From Promethearchaeota archaeon (GTDB taxonomy: Archaea; Asgardarchaeota; Lokiarchaeia; Sigyniarchaeales; SOKP01): a stretch of 64,000 bases of DNA. Location of the stretch: contig JAUWGH010000003.1 of NCBI GenBank assembly GCA_030606485.1, forward strand, positions 186,001-250,000, in the 5' to 3' direction. The notes below the pieces were generated by a model. That model saw nothing but the letters and a program-made list of their open reading frames with translations. It made no database searches and had not been told where the DNA came from. The first letter of the stretch is position 1. Each line of letters starts with the position of its first letter. Positions 9,374-17,542 of the stretch are shown in pieces. Position numbers and translations under genes: made by a program.

Positions 9374-10366
9374 GTGAATGATTTGGAACATAACGTTGAA
9401 AACAAAACTGAAGATAAGAAAAGATATCTTAGTATAGATGTATTTAAAGGATTGACCATTGTATTAATGGTTTTTGTAAATTCAGTCCAATTATTTGAAA
9501 GTGTTCCTGCTTGGACTAAACACGCAGGAGATTATGGACTTACCTATGCAGATCTAATTGCTCCATTCTTTGTTTTCATGATGGCACTCAATTTTAAAAC
9601 ATCATTTCAGCGTCGATTAGAACAAAATGGAAGGTTAAAAGCATATATTCACTTTATTCGGAGATATTTAATACTAATTGGAGTTGGACTTCTAATGAGC
9701 ATTAATGAAGATATGGGAGTTATTTATTTTAGATGGGGCACACTTCAAGTGCTTGGTATATCGGGTCTTATATTATTGCCATTAATCGAATTAAAACCAG
9801 AGATAAGGATAATTTTTGCATGTGTAGGACTGGTTTTATATCAAATTCTAATAGGAACCGATGTGAGTGAAATAATATATGATGGAGTTGAAGGTGGAAT
9901 TATTGGCTCACTTTCTTGGGGTGTAATGATGATTTTATCTTCTGTTATAGCAGAAGGATTAGTTAAAAGAAAAACTAATATATATTTTCTGTTAGGGGGA
10001 ATAATTTGCACAATTTTAGGTATTAGCACACATTTTATCTGGGGAATTAGTAGGCCTTATGTATCTAGTCCATATATTTTAATAAGCGTTGGAATTGCTT
10101 CTTTATTATTTTATGGGATCTATTATATCTTCGAAATTTGGGGTAGGGACTATAAATTTTCACAAAAAGATAATTTTTTAAGTGTTATGGGGAAAAACGC
10201 CTTTATATTGTTTCTTTTGCATTGGCTTTTATTTATTATTACATATTTAATACTTCCATCAGACACTCACTTCTTAATTGTGTTTATTTGTGCTTTTATA
10301 AATATTTTTATCATTTGGATAATTGCTTTTATTATGAATCGAGAAAAGATATTCATTATAATATGA
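9374..10366 (+). CDS. membrane acyltransferase, HGSNAT/DUF5009-like
   Basis: A 330-residue integral membrane protein. After a hydrophilic N-terminus it has YLSIDVFKGLTIVLMVFVNS near residues 22-41, the signature start of the heparan-alpha-glucosaminide N-acetyltransferase/DUF5009 group. About ten hydrophobic segments follow, and the C-terminus is membrane-embedded. In known members, an acetyl group from acetyl-CoA is moved across the membrane to a sugar. The acceptor here is unknown, perhaps a cell-surface glycan or lipid. The start is a GTG with no strong ribosome site; a TTG three codons on is possible. There is no obvious operon partner. It is about 30-50 residues shorter than many homologues but looks complete. 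Confidence 0.72.
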   Translation: MNDLEHNVENKTEDKKRYLSIDVFKGLTIVLMVFVNSVQLFESVPAWTKHAGDYGLTYADLIAPFFVFMMALNFKTSFQRRLEQNGRLKAYIHFIRRYLILIGVGLLMSINEDMGVIYFRWGTLQVLGISGLILLPLIELKPEIRIIFACVGLVLYQILIGTDVSEIIYDGVEGGIIGSLSWGVMMILSSVIAEGLVKRKTNIYFLLGGIICTILGISTHFIWGISRPYVSSPYILISVGIASLLFYGIYYIFEIWGRDYKFSQKDNFLSVMGKNAFILFLLHWLLFIITYLILPSDTHFLIVFICAFINIFIIWIIAFIMNREKIFIII

Positions 10367-10502
10367 TTGCTGTATAAGTTTTTAATTTTCCTTTCTCTAA
10401 AGAGTTATACTTACTAAATTTATTTGAAAAATAATAAAAAATAACAATTATTAATTCTTTTACTGAAAAGAATTATGTCAATATTTAATTGAGGTTAAAA
10501 AA

Positions 10503-11735
10503 TTGGAAAAAGTAGCAATAATTGGTATAGGAATTACTCCTTTTAAAGCACGTTATTTAGATAAAACCTATTTTGAGTTAGCTTATGATGCAACTAAATT
10601 AGCTCTCGAAGATGCAAATAAACAAGGCGCTGAAATTACACATAAAGATTTACAATCTACCGTATATGGGATTTATAATGAGTTATTTGAACGTCAATTT
10701 ATGCCAGATATATTTATTAATAGTTATATAGGGATGAACAATAAGCCAGGAACACGAATTGCTTCAGGTGGCGCAACTGGAGGATATACTGTGAGAATGG
10801 CTTACGCAGAAGTTGCTTCTGGTTTGTCAGATTTGTGCTTATGCTTAGGTGTGGAAAAGTGCAACGACTGTTATGATATACAAACCGGAACGACCACCCC
10901 CGAAGTTCTGAATGCGATTGCTTATTCAGCTGACATGACATATGAGTACCCAATGGGAATGATGGCAGCGTCCTCGTATGTATCTATGGTTAATGCCCAT
11001 TTCGAAGAGTTTGGTAGTCCAACGGAAGAGCAGATGGCACTTGTCAGTGTAAAAAATCACGGGAACGCAATAAATAATCCAAAAGCTCAATCACCAATGA
11101 AAATAACCGTAGAAGATGTAATGAATTCGAGAATTATTTGTTATCCGTTTAAAATGTTAGATTGCTGTTTATATTCAGAAGCATCCGCGGCATTAATTTT
11201 AGCCAACGAAGAAAAAGTTAAGGAATTGAAGATCGATAATCCAATCTGGATTACTGGTGTAGCTGCCGCAAATACAGATTGTTTTATTGGAAACAGAGAG
11301 GATATGGGAAGACTTTATTCAAATATATACGCAGCAAAAGCAGCCTATAAAATGGCAGGATTAGATTATAATAAAATCAAGGAACAAATAGATGTTGCAG
11401 AATTACATGACGCATTCTCTGGGCAAGAAGTAATTAGCTATGAAGAGCTAGGATTTGTTCCTTTCGGCGAAGGTGGTAAATGGATTGAAGAAGGAGGTCC
11501 TATGATAGATGGAGAATTACCTTGTTGTCCCTGTGGAGGATTGATTGGATGTGGACATGCTGTTGGGGCAACTGGAATAATGTCAACTGGCGAAGCGGCG
11601 CTTCAATTAAGAGGTGATGCTGGAAAACATCAAATAATAATTGAAAAGGGACGGGGTTTAGCGCATTCAATCGGAGGTCCTGGTGCAGCATATGCAGCTA
11701 TAATAATAATGGAAAATCAGGAGGCGAAAAAATAA
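10503..11735 (+). CDS. thiolase-like protein (SCP-x type) without nucleophilic Cys
   Basis: A 410-residue thiolase-superfamily protein starting at TTG, preceded by GAGGT at 7 nt. It keeps two SCP-x thiolase motifs lost in its paralogues: LHDAF (His302) and CGGLIGCGHAVGATG (His352). The C-terminal GLAHSIGGPG is also typical. The nucleophile position, however, reads RIASGGATGG, with Gly90 in place of Cys. Classical thiolase chemistry therefore looks unlikely unless another residue takes over. The gene is followed 1 bp later by a DUF35 gene and then an SCP2-domain gene. In other organisms the SCP-x protein combines thiolase and SCP2 domains in one chain, so this operon looks like its split form plus a DUF35 subunit. 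Confidence 0.85.
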   Translation: MEKVAIIGIGITPFKARYLDKTYFELAYDATKLALEDANKQGAEITHKDLQSTVYGIYNELFERQFMPDIFINSYIGMNNKPGTRIASGGATGGYTVRMAYAEVASGLSDLCLCLGVEKCNDCYDIQTGTTTPEVLNAIAYSADMTYEYPMGMMAASSYVSMVNAHFEEFGSPTEEQMALVSVKNHGNAINNPKAQSPMKITVEDVMNSRIICYPFKMLDCCLYSEASAALILANEEKVKELKIDNPIWITGVAAANTDCFIGNREDMGRLYSNIYAAKAAYKMAGLDYNKIKEQIDVAELHDAFSGQEVISYEELGFVPFGEGGKWIEEGGPMIDGELPCCPCGGLIGCGHAVGATGIMSTGEAALQLRGDAGKHQIIIEKGRGLAHSIGGPGAAYAAIIIMENQEAKK

Positions 11736-11736
11736 A

Positions 11737-12228
11737 ATGGAATTTCAAGCACATCAAATAAAAGATATACTTAAAATTGATTATAGGTATACTATGGGAG
11801 GACAATCTAAGTTTTTCATAGAGTTGATGAATAATAAAAAACTATTAGGCACAAAATGTACTAAATGCGGAAAGATTTGGATGCCTCCAAGAATAAATTG
11901 CTCGGAATGCTACGAACCAGCGGAGTGGGTCGAGATGAAACAAACCGGAACAATAGAAGTTAGCACCATTGTATGGTATACTACATCTGCTTTTATTAAG
12001 GCGATTCCCTACGGAATTGGTTTTATTAGATTAGATGGTGCGGATACAGCGATGCTTCAAGGAATATTTTCCGAGAATTTAATTCCATCTAAAGTAAAGA
12101 AAGGAAAAAAAGTAAGAGCAGTATTTCAAAAAGAAAGGGAAGGAAAAATGACAGATTTTTTCTTTGTGCCAGAAGATGAATATGAATCTTGGATAATAAA
12201 ACCAGAATATGAGGGGGGTTCAGAATGA
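11737..12228 (+). CDS. DUF35 zinc-ribbon/OB-fold protein
   Basis: A 163-residue DUF35 protein with zinc ribbon CTKCGKIWMPPRINCSEC at about residues 46-63 and an OB-fold including TGTIEVSTIVWY, FIRLDGADTAML and VRAVFQKE. It begins one base after the preceding thiolase-like gene and overlaps the following SCP2 gene by 4 bp, so the three are translated as a unit. It is probably the acyl-CoA-binding partner subunit of the thiolase-like protein. Confidence 0.9.
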   Translation: MEFQAHQIKDILKIDYRYTMGGQSKFFIELMNNKKLLGTKCTKCGKIWMPPRINCSECYEPAEWVEMKQTGTIEVSTIVWYTTSAFIKAIPYGIGFIRLDGADTAMLQGIFSENLIPSKVKKGKKVRAVFQKEREGKMTDFFFVPEDEYESWIIKPEYEGGSE

Positions 12229-12590
12229 ACGAAGCTAGAATAGAATTTGAAAAAATAATTGATTTAATAAATAAAACACCAAAATCAAAACAAGTTTTCG
12301 AATCAGAGGATTGGAGATATACTATTCAATTTAAATTGGATGGAGAAGATGATCCTTTTTTTCTCGTTGTCAAGGATGGAATTGGAAAAGTTATTGTAGG
12401 TGAAGATATTAATGCGGACATGTTAATCACTGGTGATAACAATAGTATTATAAAAACCAGTCAAGGGAAAGGTGATTTTACTCACGGAATTAGTCGTGAA
12501 GAGATTTCTGTTGAAAAAGGAAAAGTATTTGAATTAATGCGGATAAGTAGAGCAATCGGAGTTGCATTGAAAATACAAAAAGGGAAATAG
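12225..12590 (+). CDS. SCP2 sterol/lipid-carrier domain protein
   Basis: A 121-residue single SCP2 domain. It shows the typical order of an amphipathic N-terminal helix, strand YTIQFKLDGEDDPFFLVVKDG, the alternating segment ADMLITGDNNSIIKTSQGK, and a C-terminal helix with KVFELMRISRAIG. SCP2 domains bind fatty acyl-CoA or other hydrophobic ligands in a tunnel. It overlaps the upstream DUF35 gene by 4 bp and closes the thiolase-DUF35-SCP2 operon, which implies hydrophobic CoA esters as substrates. Confidence 0.85.
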   Translation: MNEARIEFEKIIDLINKTPKSKQVFESEDWRYTIQFKLDGEDDPFFLVVKDGIGKVIVGEDINADMLITGDNNSIIKTSQGKGDFTHGISREEISVEKGKVFELMRISRAIGVALKIQKGK

Positions 12591-12762
12591 AATTTATATT
12601 TCAATCAAATTATCTTTTTTTATTTTAATAATGTTCAATCATAAATTTTTAAAATTATTGTCATATCCTGTATAAATTGTGTTACCTCAATTTCAATTAT
12701 TTATCTTTAATGATGTTTAAAATAACATAATTATAAATATGTGTATGTGTATGTGTATAAAT

Positions 12763-13002
12763 ATGACATCAAAAAATATTAGTATCACTAAAGAAGTGTA
12801 TAATAAATTAAAAAAAATTAAGGCTGAAAATGAAAGCTTTTCAGAACTATTTTTAAGATTACTTAAAGTTCAAAAATATAATATCGAAAAATCTTTTGGA
12901 GTATGGAAACTTTCAGAAAAAGAAATGGAAGATATTTGGGGAAATATTAATAATCGTGCTGGAAGACGTTGGAAAAAGTTAGATATTGGTGAAATAAAAT
13001 GA
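12763..13002 (+). CDS. vapB: VapB-type antitoxin
   Basis: A small antitoxin of about 79 residues. MTSKNISITKEVYNKLKKIK, with a following SFSELFLRLL, is the DNA-binding form common in archaeal VapB (DUF217-like) proteins. An in-frame ATG 8 codons upstream lies in an ATGTGT repeat and would add the improbable MCMCMCIN, so the ATG at 12763 is preferred. It overlaps the PIN-toxin gene by 4 bp. As in other modules it should bind the toxin and repress its own promoter. Confidence 0.78.
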   Translation: MTSKNISITKEVYNKLKKIKAENESFSELFLRLLKVQKYNIEKSFGVWKLSEKEMEDIWGNINNRAGRRWKKLDIGEIK

Positions 13003-13406
13003 TTGTTCTTGATACTTCAGCTTGCATTGATTATCTAGATGGTAATGAGAAGTTAAAGGAAATTATTTTTGTACAGGAATCAATTATTCATATTACAGCA
13101 ATCACTGTTTATGAAATTAATATTGGATTAGAAAGAACAAAAAGGAAAATTTCTGAGGAGAGATATAAATATCTTTATAGAACATGGATGGAATTTATAA
13201 GTAGAATGGAAATTTTTCCGTTAGGGGTCAAAGAAGCTGAAAAGGCTGCGAAAATCTACGATATCTTGGAATCCAAAGGTCAAATAATTGATGATAACGA
13301 TATTTTAATAGCAGGTATTATGCTCACAAACGGGATAAAAAAAATAATTACGAAAAACGTAAAACATTTTGAAAGAATTGAAGGAATTGAGATTATTAAA
13401 TATTAA
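12999..13406 (+). CDS. vapC: VapC-type PIN-domain toxin
   Basis: A 135-residue PIN-domain ribonuclease. The acidic metal-binding residues are visible in VLDTSACIDYL (Asp5), VYEI (Glu) and IIDDNDILIAG (Asp pair). PIN toxins cleave tRNA or rRNA when freed from the antitoxin. It is paired with the upstream VapB through a 4 bp overlap. Its stop lies about 45 bp before a decayed copy of the acetoacetyl-CoA synthetase 3' end, an arrangement repeated at the second toxin-antitoxin module. Confidence 0.85.
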   Translation: MIVLDTSACIDYLDGNEKLKEIIFVQESIIHITAITVYEINIGLERTKRKISEERYKYLYRTWMEFISRMEIFPLGVKEAEKAAKIYDILESKGQIIDDNDILIAGIMLTNGIKKIITKNVKHFERIEGIEIIKY

Positions 13407-13449
13407 TATTAAAAAAAAAGATAAATTAAATCTATTTAAAAATTTAAAA

Positions 13450-13575
13450 TTATTTAAGTTCCTCCTTGATTTTCTCGTAAAAATCGAGAGAAAATGGATT
13501 TCTAAGAGCGCCTCGATTTGCAACTGCTATTTCATGAATGATTTAAGTATAAACAATTTCAACTTTTTTTTTTTG
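13450..13575 (-). pseudogene. remnant of acetoacetyl-CoA synthetase 3' end (copy A)
   Basis: About 125 bp aligns without gaps to the 3' end of the intact synthetase (17540-17665), same orientation. Read on the minus strand it gives KVEIVYT, a TAA stop, then IIHEIAVANRGALRNP and FSLDFYEKIKEELK before the terminal stop. This matches the intact end ...VANRSALRNP...FYEKVKDELK. The internal stop and absence of the other 600 codons make it a decayed fragment. Confidence 0.85.
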
Positions 13576-13623
13576 AAACTTATTAAAAAAGATTTATATT
13601 AATCTTTAAATTAAGAATAGACT

Positions 13624-14457
13624 ATGGAATTTGAAAATTTAATTTATGAAGAAAAGGATCAAGTGGCTTGGATTATACTTAATCGACCTGAAATCTTAAA
13701 TGCATTAAGCATGAAACTTTCTGATGAGTTAGTTGCTGCTATAGAAATTGTAAGGCAATCTACAAAACTTAAATTTTTAGTTATTAAAGGAGCAGGTAAC
13801 AATTTCAGTGTTGGAGATGACATTAAGGAAATGATTAAATGGGGCGATGCTAATGATATAACACGACGAGCGAGATATTATCAAAATATGGCTAATCAGC
13901 TTGAAGAGTTAGATAAAATCACAATTGCCGCTGTAGATGGATATGCTGTAGGTGGTGGCTTAGAAATTACTATGGTATGTGATTTTGTAATTGCCACTGA
14001 GCGCTCAAAATGGGGTATGCCAGAAGTGGATGTCGGAATAACTCCCGGATGGGGTGGTACCACAAGATTAGCTCGACTCATAGGTCGAAGGAGAGCTAAA
14101 GAAATTAATCTTATTGGTGCACTTCATTCCGGAAAAAAGGCGGTGGAATGGAATTTGTGGAACCGGGTTGTACCAAACGATCATCTTGATGATGAGGTGG
14201 AACAGTTATTGGAGGTACTTAAATCGAAAAATCAGCAAGGATTACGTCAATTAAAATTTATAATTAATCGTGGAGTAGAATGTGATTTGTATACTGCTCA
14301 GGGTTTTGAAGTTTTATCTGCTGGTTTAACTGGCGCTGTTAGTGGGATGTGGAAAATAAAAGATGCTGATCAGGGTAAGGGTATAATCGGCTTCACTAAT
14401 AAGGCTGGTCTATGGCAAACAAGAAGACGAATGGCAAAAGACTTTTGGGTTGATTAA
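13624..14457 (+). CDS. enoyl-CoA hydratase/isomerase family protein
   Basis: A 277-residue crotonase-fold protein. The oxyanion-hole segment NNFSVGDDIKEM, the core AAVDGYAVGGGLEITMVCD and the second active-site segment KWGMPEVDVGITPGWGG are all present. Both glutamates used by hydratases (in GGGLE and MPEV) are conserved. Hydration of 2-enoyl-CoA is the likely reaction, though isomerase or other crotonase chemistry is possible. It would follow the acyl-CoA dehydrogenases in a beta-oxidation sequence. It stands alone between a synthetase remnant and an opposite-strand gene. Confidence 0.88.
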   Translation: MEFENLIYEEKDQVAWIILNRPEILNALSMKLSDELVAAIEIVRQSTKLKFLVIKGAGNNFSVGDDIKEMIKWGDANDITRRARYYQNMANQLEELDKITIAAVDGYAVGGGLEITMVCDFVIATERSKWGMPEVDVGITPGWGGTTRLARLIGRRRAKEINLIGALHSGKKAVEWNLWNRVVPNDHLDDEVEQLLEVLKSKNQQGLRQLKFIINRGVECDLYTAQGFEVLSAGLTGAVSGMWKIKDADQGKGIIGFTNKAGLWQTRRRMAKDFWVD

Positions 14458-14575
14458 AAGATTTTAATCTTAGATTATTTCCCTAAATGTTATTAGTTTT
14501 TTTATAAATTTAATTTAGATAGAGATATGATTTTTAAAAAATTAATAAAAAAAAATATTTTTTTTGAAGATATGA

Positions 14576-15418
14576 CTAAATTTTTAAAATTCGGTTTTCT
14601 TTTAGCCAATCTATTCCAAAGTCTACTATAGCTCGCAGTGATATTAATCGAGCTTCTGCCAAACCAATTTTACCAGGGCTATAATTAATTTTAGACTCAA
14701 AATCCTTTCCAAATTGCTTAAAATCATCACTATTATGATCCAAACCTTCCCATTCTACCCATCGTCTCTGAGTATTCACAGTCATTGCACATCCATTCGA
14801 AATAAATTTTTTTCCAGGGAAATCACTTCGATATTCTGCAAGATGCAATGAAGAGTTATTCTCATGGGTAACACCCACTAATAATATTTGTCCATCAAGA
14901 TCATAAAGACGGGAAATAGGAGAATCTTCCCCCAAATCTGCTGTTAATTTATGATTTTCAGTAATAAATTTTGCATATTTTCCCCAAGCAGCGAATGATG
15001 ATATGGGATGATTACTCCGTAAGACATTAGACCAATTTCTAAAAGTCTCTGCAATAACTCCCATTACTCTTGTAGGTGTTATTTTCGGCTTGAAGGCGGG
15101 CATCTCTTGTCTAATTGTATTCCACCAACTTTTAGGTACAGGAGGATTTTCCCATCGAGACGGGTCTGAGTTATCGCTAGTAAATGTTGGCATTACTAAT
15201 GTACCCTCTGAGGTTAGAACTTGCATTAGAGCTTTAATTACTGATACTGGTCCTCCAACAGTCCAACCTATCTTACTTAGTGAACTATGCAGTATTATTA
15301 TAGATCCATGCTCAACACCGAGTGTTTTAAAATCACGTTTTAATGAAGTTATAGTGTTAGGATATTTTGTTATTTTAACAACATCGCCTTCAGAGATCTT
15401 TTTCATTTCAATTTCCAT
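14576..15418 (-). CDS. AAC(3)-family N-acetyltransferase
   Basis: A 280-residue protein of the aminoglycoside 3-N-acetyltransferase fold (Antibiotic_NAT). It shows SIIILHSSLSKIGWTVGG near residues 38-55, EGTLVMPTFTSDNSDPS near 70-86, a TPTRVMGVIAETFRN segment and NHPISSFAAWG, all in family order. Members transfer acetyl from acetyl-CoA to an amine. Chromosomal archaeal members are more likely to act on amino sugars or other native amines than on antibiotics. It is single and opposite in strand to its neighbours. Confidence 0.82.
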   Translation of the reverse strand: MEIEMKKISEGDVVKITKYPNTITSLKRDFKTLGVEHGSIIILHSSLSKIGWTVGGPVSVIKALMQVLTSEGTLVMPTFTSDNSDPSRWENPPVPKSWWNTIRQEMPAFKPKITPTRVMGVIAETFRNWSNVLRSNHPISSFAAWGKYAKFITENHKLTADLGEDSPISRLYDLDGQILLVGVTHENNSSLHLAEYRSDFPGKKFISNGCAMTVNTQRRWVEWEGLDHNSDDFKQFGKDFESKINYSPGKIGLAEARLISLRAIVDFGIDWLKENRILKI

Positions 15419-15751
15419 AATATATTAAATAACTAATTTAGTTAATTACTTTTTTCTTATAGCAATAGCTTATAGAGAAATACCTTTAACCTTAAATCAA
15501 TATAGAAATAGATTTTTCTATTAAAATTATTGTTATAAAAAACTTTATAGACAAATTACACTCACACGACAAAAACCACCGACTAATAAAATTTAAGAAA
15601 GTTATCAACAGATCAATTTTCTATAGACTTAAATCTATTGGAATTTAAAAAAAATTTTTTATAGTTATTTTTAAGGAAATACTATTAAATATATCATATA
15701 ATATTTAGAATCCGTAGGCATAAAAGATGAGAGAAGAAAAGGTGGATTATT
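15419..15751. other. AT-rich divergent intergenic region
   Basis: About 330 bp between the acetyltransferase and the plus-strand zinc-ribbon gene. It contains a CTTATAG direct repeat around 15457-15475 but nothing that looks like a gene, RNA or mobile element. Divergent promoters are expected here. Confidence 0.5.
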
Positions 15752-16330
15752 TTGGGTCTATTTGATACAATAATGTTTCCAAAACCAATTGGATGTAAAA
15801 AGTGCGGAAAACCTCACAAAAGTACACAAACGAAGCAATTTGAAAATTTGATGGTCACTTATTCAATAGGGGATATGGTCCCCGGAAATGTTATGAGTGG
15901 AGTTATAAAAGAAACTATTTTCTGCGACCATGGGGATATTGAAAACAAAGAAAATTATTCGTTCGATCAACCAATTTTTTTGGTAATATGGCACAATATT
16001 CTAACGGATATAGTAGAAAATTTAGAGGAAGCAGAAAATAAATTATCTAAATTTTCTCTGGGAGACCTATATATTTTATACAGGAATCTATACTTAGAAA
16101 AGATCAATTATCAAGTAAAATACGAAAGATTTAAGGCGCTAACACGAATATTTTTCGAGTATTTGGAGTTACCTCCAGAGAAACAAGAAAAAATTAGAAA
16201 AGGACAAGATAACACATTAGATAATATTCGATATTTGCATATAATTGAACATCTTGATAAAAAAAAACCGATAGAAGAAATTATTAAAAATCTAGATGGT
16301 CAAAAATTTACAGAAAAGCTTATTTTTTAA
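15752..16330 (+). CDS. hypothetical protein with N-terminal zinc-ribbon-like motif
   Basis: A 192-residue protein I do not recognise. It starts at TTG, preceded by GGTGG at about 7 nt; an ATG seven codons later is the alternative. The N-terminus has GCKKCGKPH and later IFCDHGD, a possible zinc site. The middle is charged and helical (NLEEAENKLSKFS, LGDLYILYRNLYLEKINYQ), and the C-terminus is lysine-rich. There is no signal peptide or membrane segment. It precedes the second synthetase remnant. Confidence 0.6.
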   Translation: MGLFDTIMFPKPIGCKKCGKPHKSTQTKQFENLMVTYSIGDMVPGNVMSGVIKETIFCDHGDIENKENYSFDQPIFLVIWHNILTDIVENLEEAENKLSKFSLGDLYILYRNLYLEKINYQVKYERFKALTRIFFEYLELPPEKQEKIRKGQDNTLDNIRYLHIIEHLDKKKPIEEIIKNLDGQKFTEKLIF

Positions 16331-16519
16331 AAAAAATCTACATCCGAAATAATTAAAAATCTAATCTTTAATATGTAATGATATGCTTTCCACATTTAAA
16401 ATTTTTCTAAAAACATTTATCTCCATCAGATTTAAAAGACAACATTATTATATTGTATGAAAAGAACTTTAAATTAGAATTAAAAAAAAAATAAGAAGTA
16501 AAAAATATTGAGAAATACT

Positions 16520-16690
16520 TCTTTATTTAAGCTTTTTTTTAATATTTTCATAGAAGGTAAATGATTCGGGGGGTTTTAAACACCTCTATTTGCCACAACC
16601 ATGTCATATATGATTTTTATAAAAGCAATCTTAACCTTTTTATTACTGAACGTATAAGGAATGCCATCGGGAGGAGTCTATTTTTAAAAA
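16520..16690 (-). pseudogene. remnant of acetoacetyl-CoA synthetase 3' end (copy B)
   Basis: About 165 bp aligns to 17540-17705, the 3' end of the intact synthetase. On the minus strand it reads DGIPYTFSNKKVKIAF then IKIIYDMVVANRGV, a TAA stop, and NPPNHLPSMKILKKKLK. This corresponds to DGIPYTFSNKKVEIAVTKII...ANRSALRNP...KVKDELK. A 2-base deletion breaks the frame upstream of this piece. It is more decayed than copy A and lies just before the second toxin-antitoxin module. Confidence 0.85.
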
Positions 16691-16764
16691 AAAATACTAT
16701 TATCTTAGAAAATCCATATACTTTTCTGAAAAAAAATAAATATTCTGAAAATTATATATAATTT

Positions 16765-17025
16765 ATGACTACTCAAGATAAAACAATTGTTGGAAAAAAA
16801 GGAGAAATTTTACCAAAAAAACCATTACGGGATGCTTCAGGCATTAAGCCCGGAGATGAGGTATTAATTGAAGCCCATCAGGGTGAATTAATTATAAAAA
16901 AGATTTATTCTGTCGAAGAAGCATTAGCTATGCCCACGATTGCGACGGGTACTCCTGAAAGCATTGAAAGAGATATTGAAGAGGAAAGAGAAATGCAGGA
17001 GAAATTAACTAATGAAGAACATTAA
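16765..17025 (+). CDS. vapB: AbrB-type antitoxin
   Basis: An 86-residue SpoVT/AbrB-fold DNA-binding protein. KTIVGKKGEILPKKPLRD, GIKPGDEVLIEAHQGELIIKK and an acidic C-terminus (ERDIEEEREMQEKL) follow the usual order of swapped-hairpin domain and toxin-neutralising tail. It overlaps the PIN gene by 14 bp. It belongs to a different antitoxin family from the one at 12763, so the two modules are not simple copies of each other. Confidence 0.8.
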   Translation: MTTQDKTIVGKKGEILPKKPLRDASGIKPGDEVLIEAHQGELIIKKIYSVEEALAMPTIATGTPESIERDIEEEREMQEKLTNEEH

Positions 17026-17512
17026 TTTAGTTATCCTCGATACAACATATGTTTTACCACTTTTTGGTATTAAAATGGATCTTTCTCCAGATTTTAAAGA
17101 AAAAATAAAAATACTGTGGAAAAATGGATTAAAGGGATATGAAATATATCTCCCCTCAACTTGTCTTATAGAAACTATTTTTAAACTACTTAATGAATAT
17201 AAGAAGAAGGAAGATTTTAGCATTTTAAAAAGATATCAATTAATTCTCCCAACAGTTCTAAATTCTCCTATTAAAATATTCAATCCCGAATTAAATCCAA
17301 AAGCCAGTTTAATAGCTTCAATCATAAGGCATTCTGGTCATCTTGATTTTATGGATTGTTGGATCGCTGGAACAGCAGCGGCTCTTAACGGGATCCTTTT
17401 AACAGAAGATAATGAGTTAGAAAAAGTCCTTAATGGTATTCCTGAAACTAAATCTATAATAGTTTGGTCATGGAATACTTTGGTAACAAAAATATTTAAA
17501 AAGAAAAAATAA
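17012..17512 (+). CDS. vapC: PIN-domain toxin
   Basis: A 166-residue PIN-domain protein with Asp in VILDTTYVLPLFG, Glu in CLIETIF, Asp in LDFMDCWIAG, and a final TEDNEL. The acidic cluster supports metal-dependent RNase activity. It is longer than the first toxin (135 residues), and its partner is AbrB-type. Its stop is only 30 bp from the stop of the convergent intact acetoacetyl-CoA synthetase gene. Confidence 0.78.
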   Translation: MKNINLVILDTTYVLPLFGIKMDLSPDFKEKIKILWKNGLKGYEIYLPSTCLIETIFKLLNEYKKKEDFSILKRYQLILPTVLNSPIKIFNPELNPKASLIASIIRHSGHLDFMDCWIAGTAAALNGILLTEDNELEKVLNGIPETKSIIVWSWNTLVTKIFKKKK

Positions 17513-17542
17513 AATAAAATAAAAAAAGATTAATTTAAAGGT

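Noticed and set aside
12739-12762. Start of the VapB antitoxin in an ATGTGT repeat
   Set aside because: It would add MCMCMCIN before a normal antitoxin start; the ATG at 12763 fits the family.
13369-13602. 77-codon plus-strand ORF overlapping the VapC 3' end
   Set aside because: It is a shadow across the decayed synthetase tail on the other strand and has no protein-like motif.
16561-16761. 66-codon plus-strand ORF before the AbrB antitoxin
   Set aside because: It runs antisense through synthetase remnant B.
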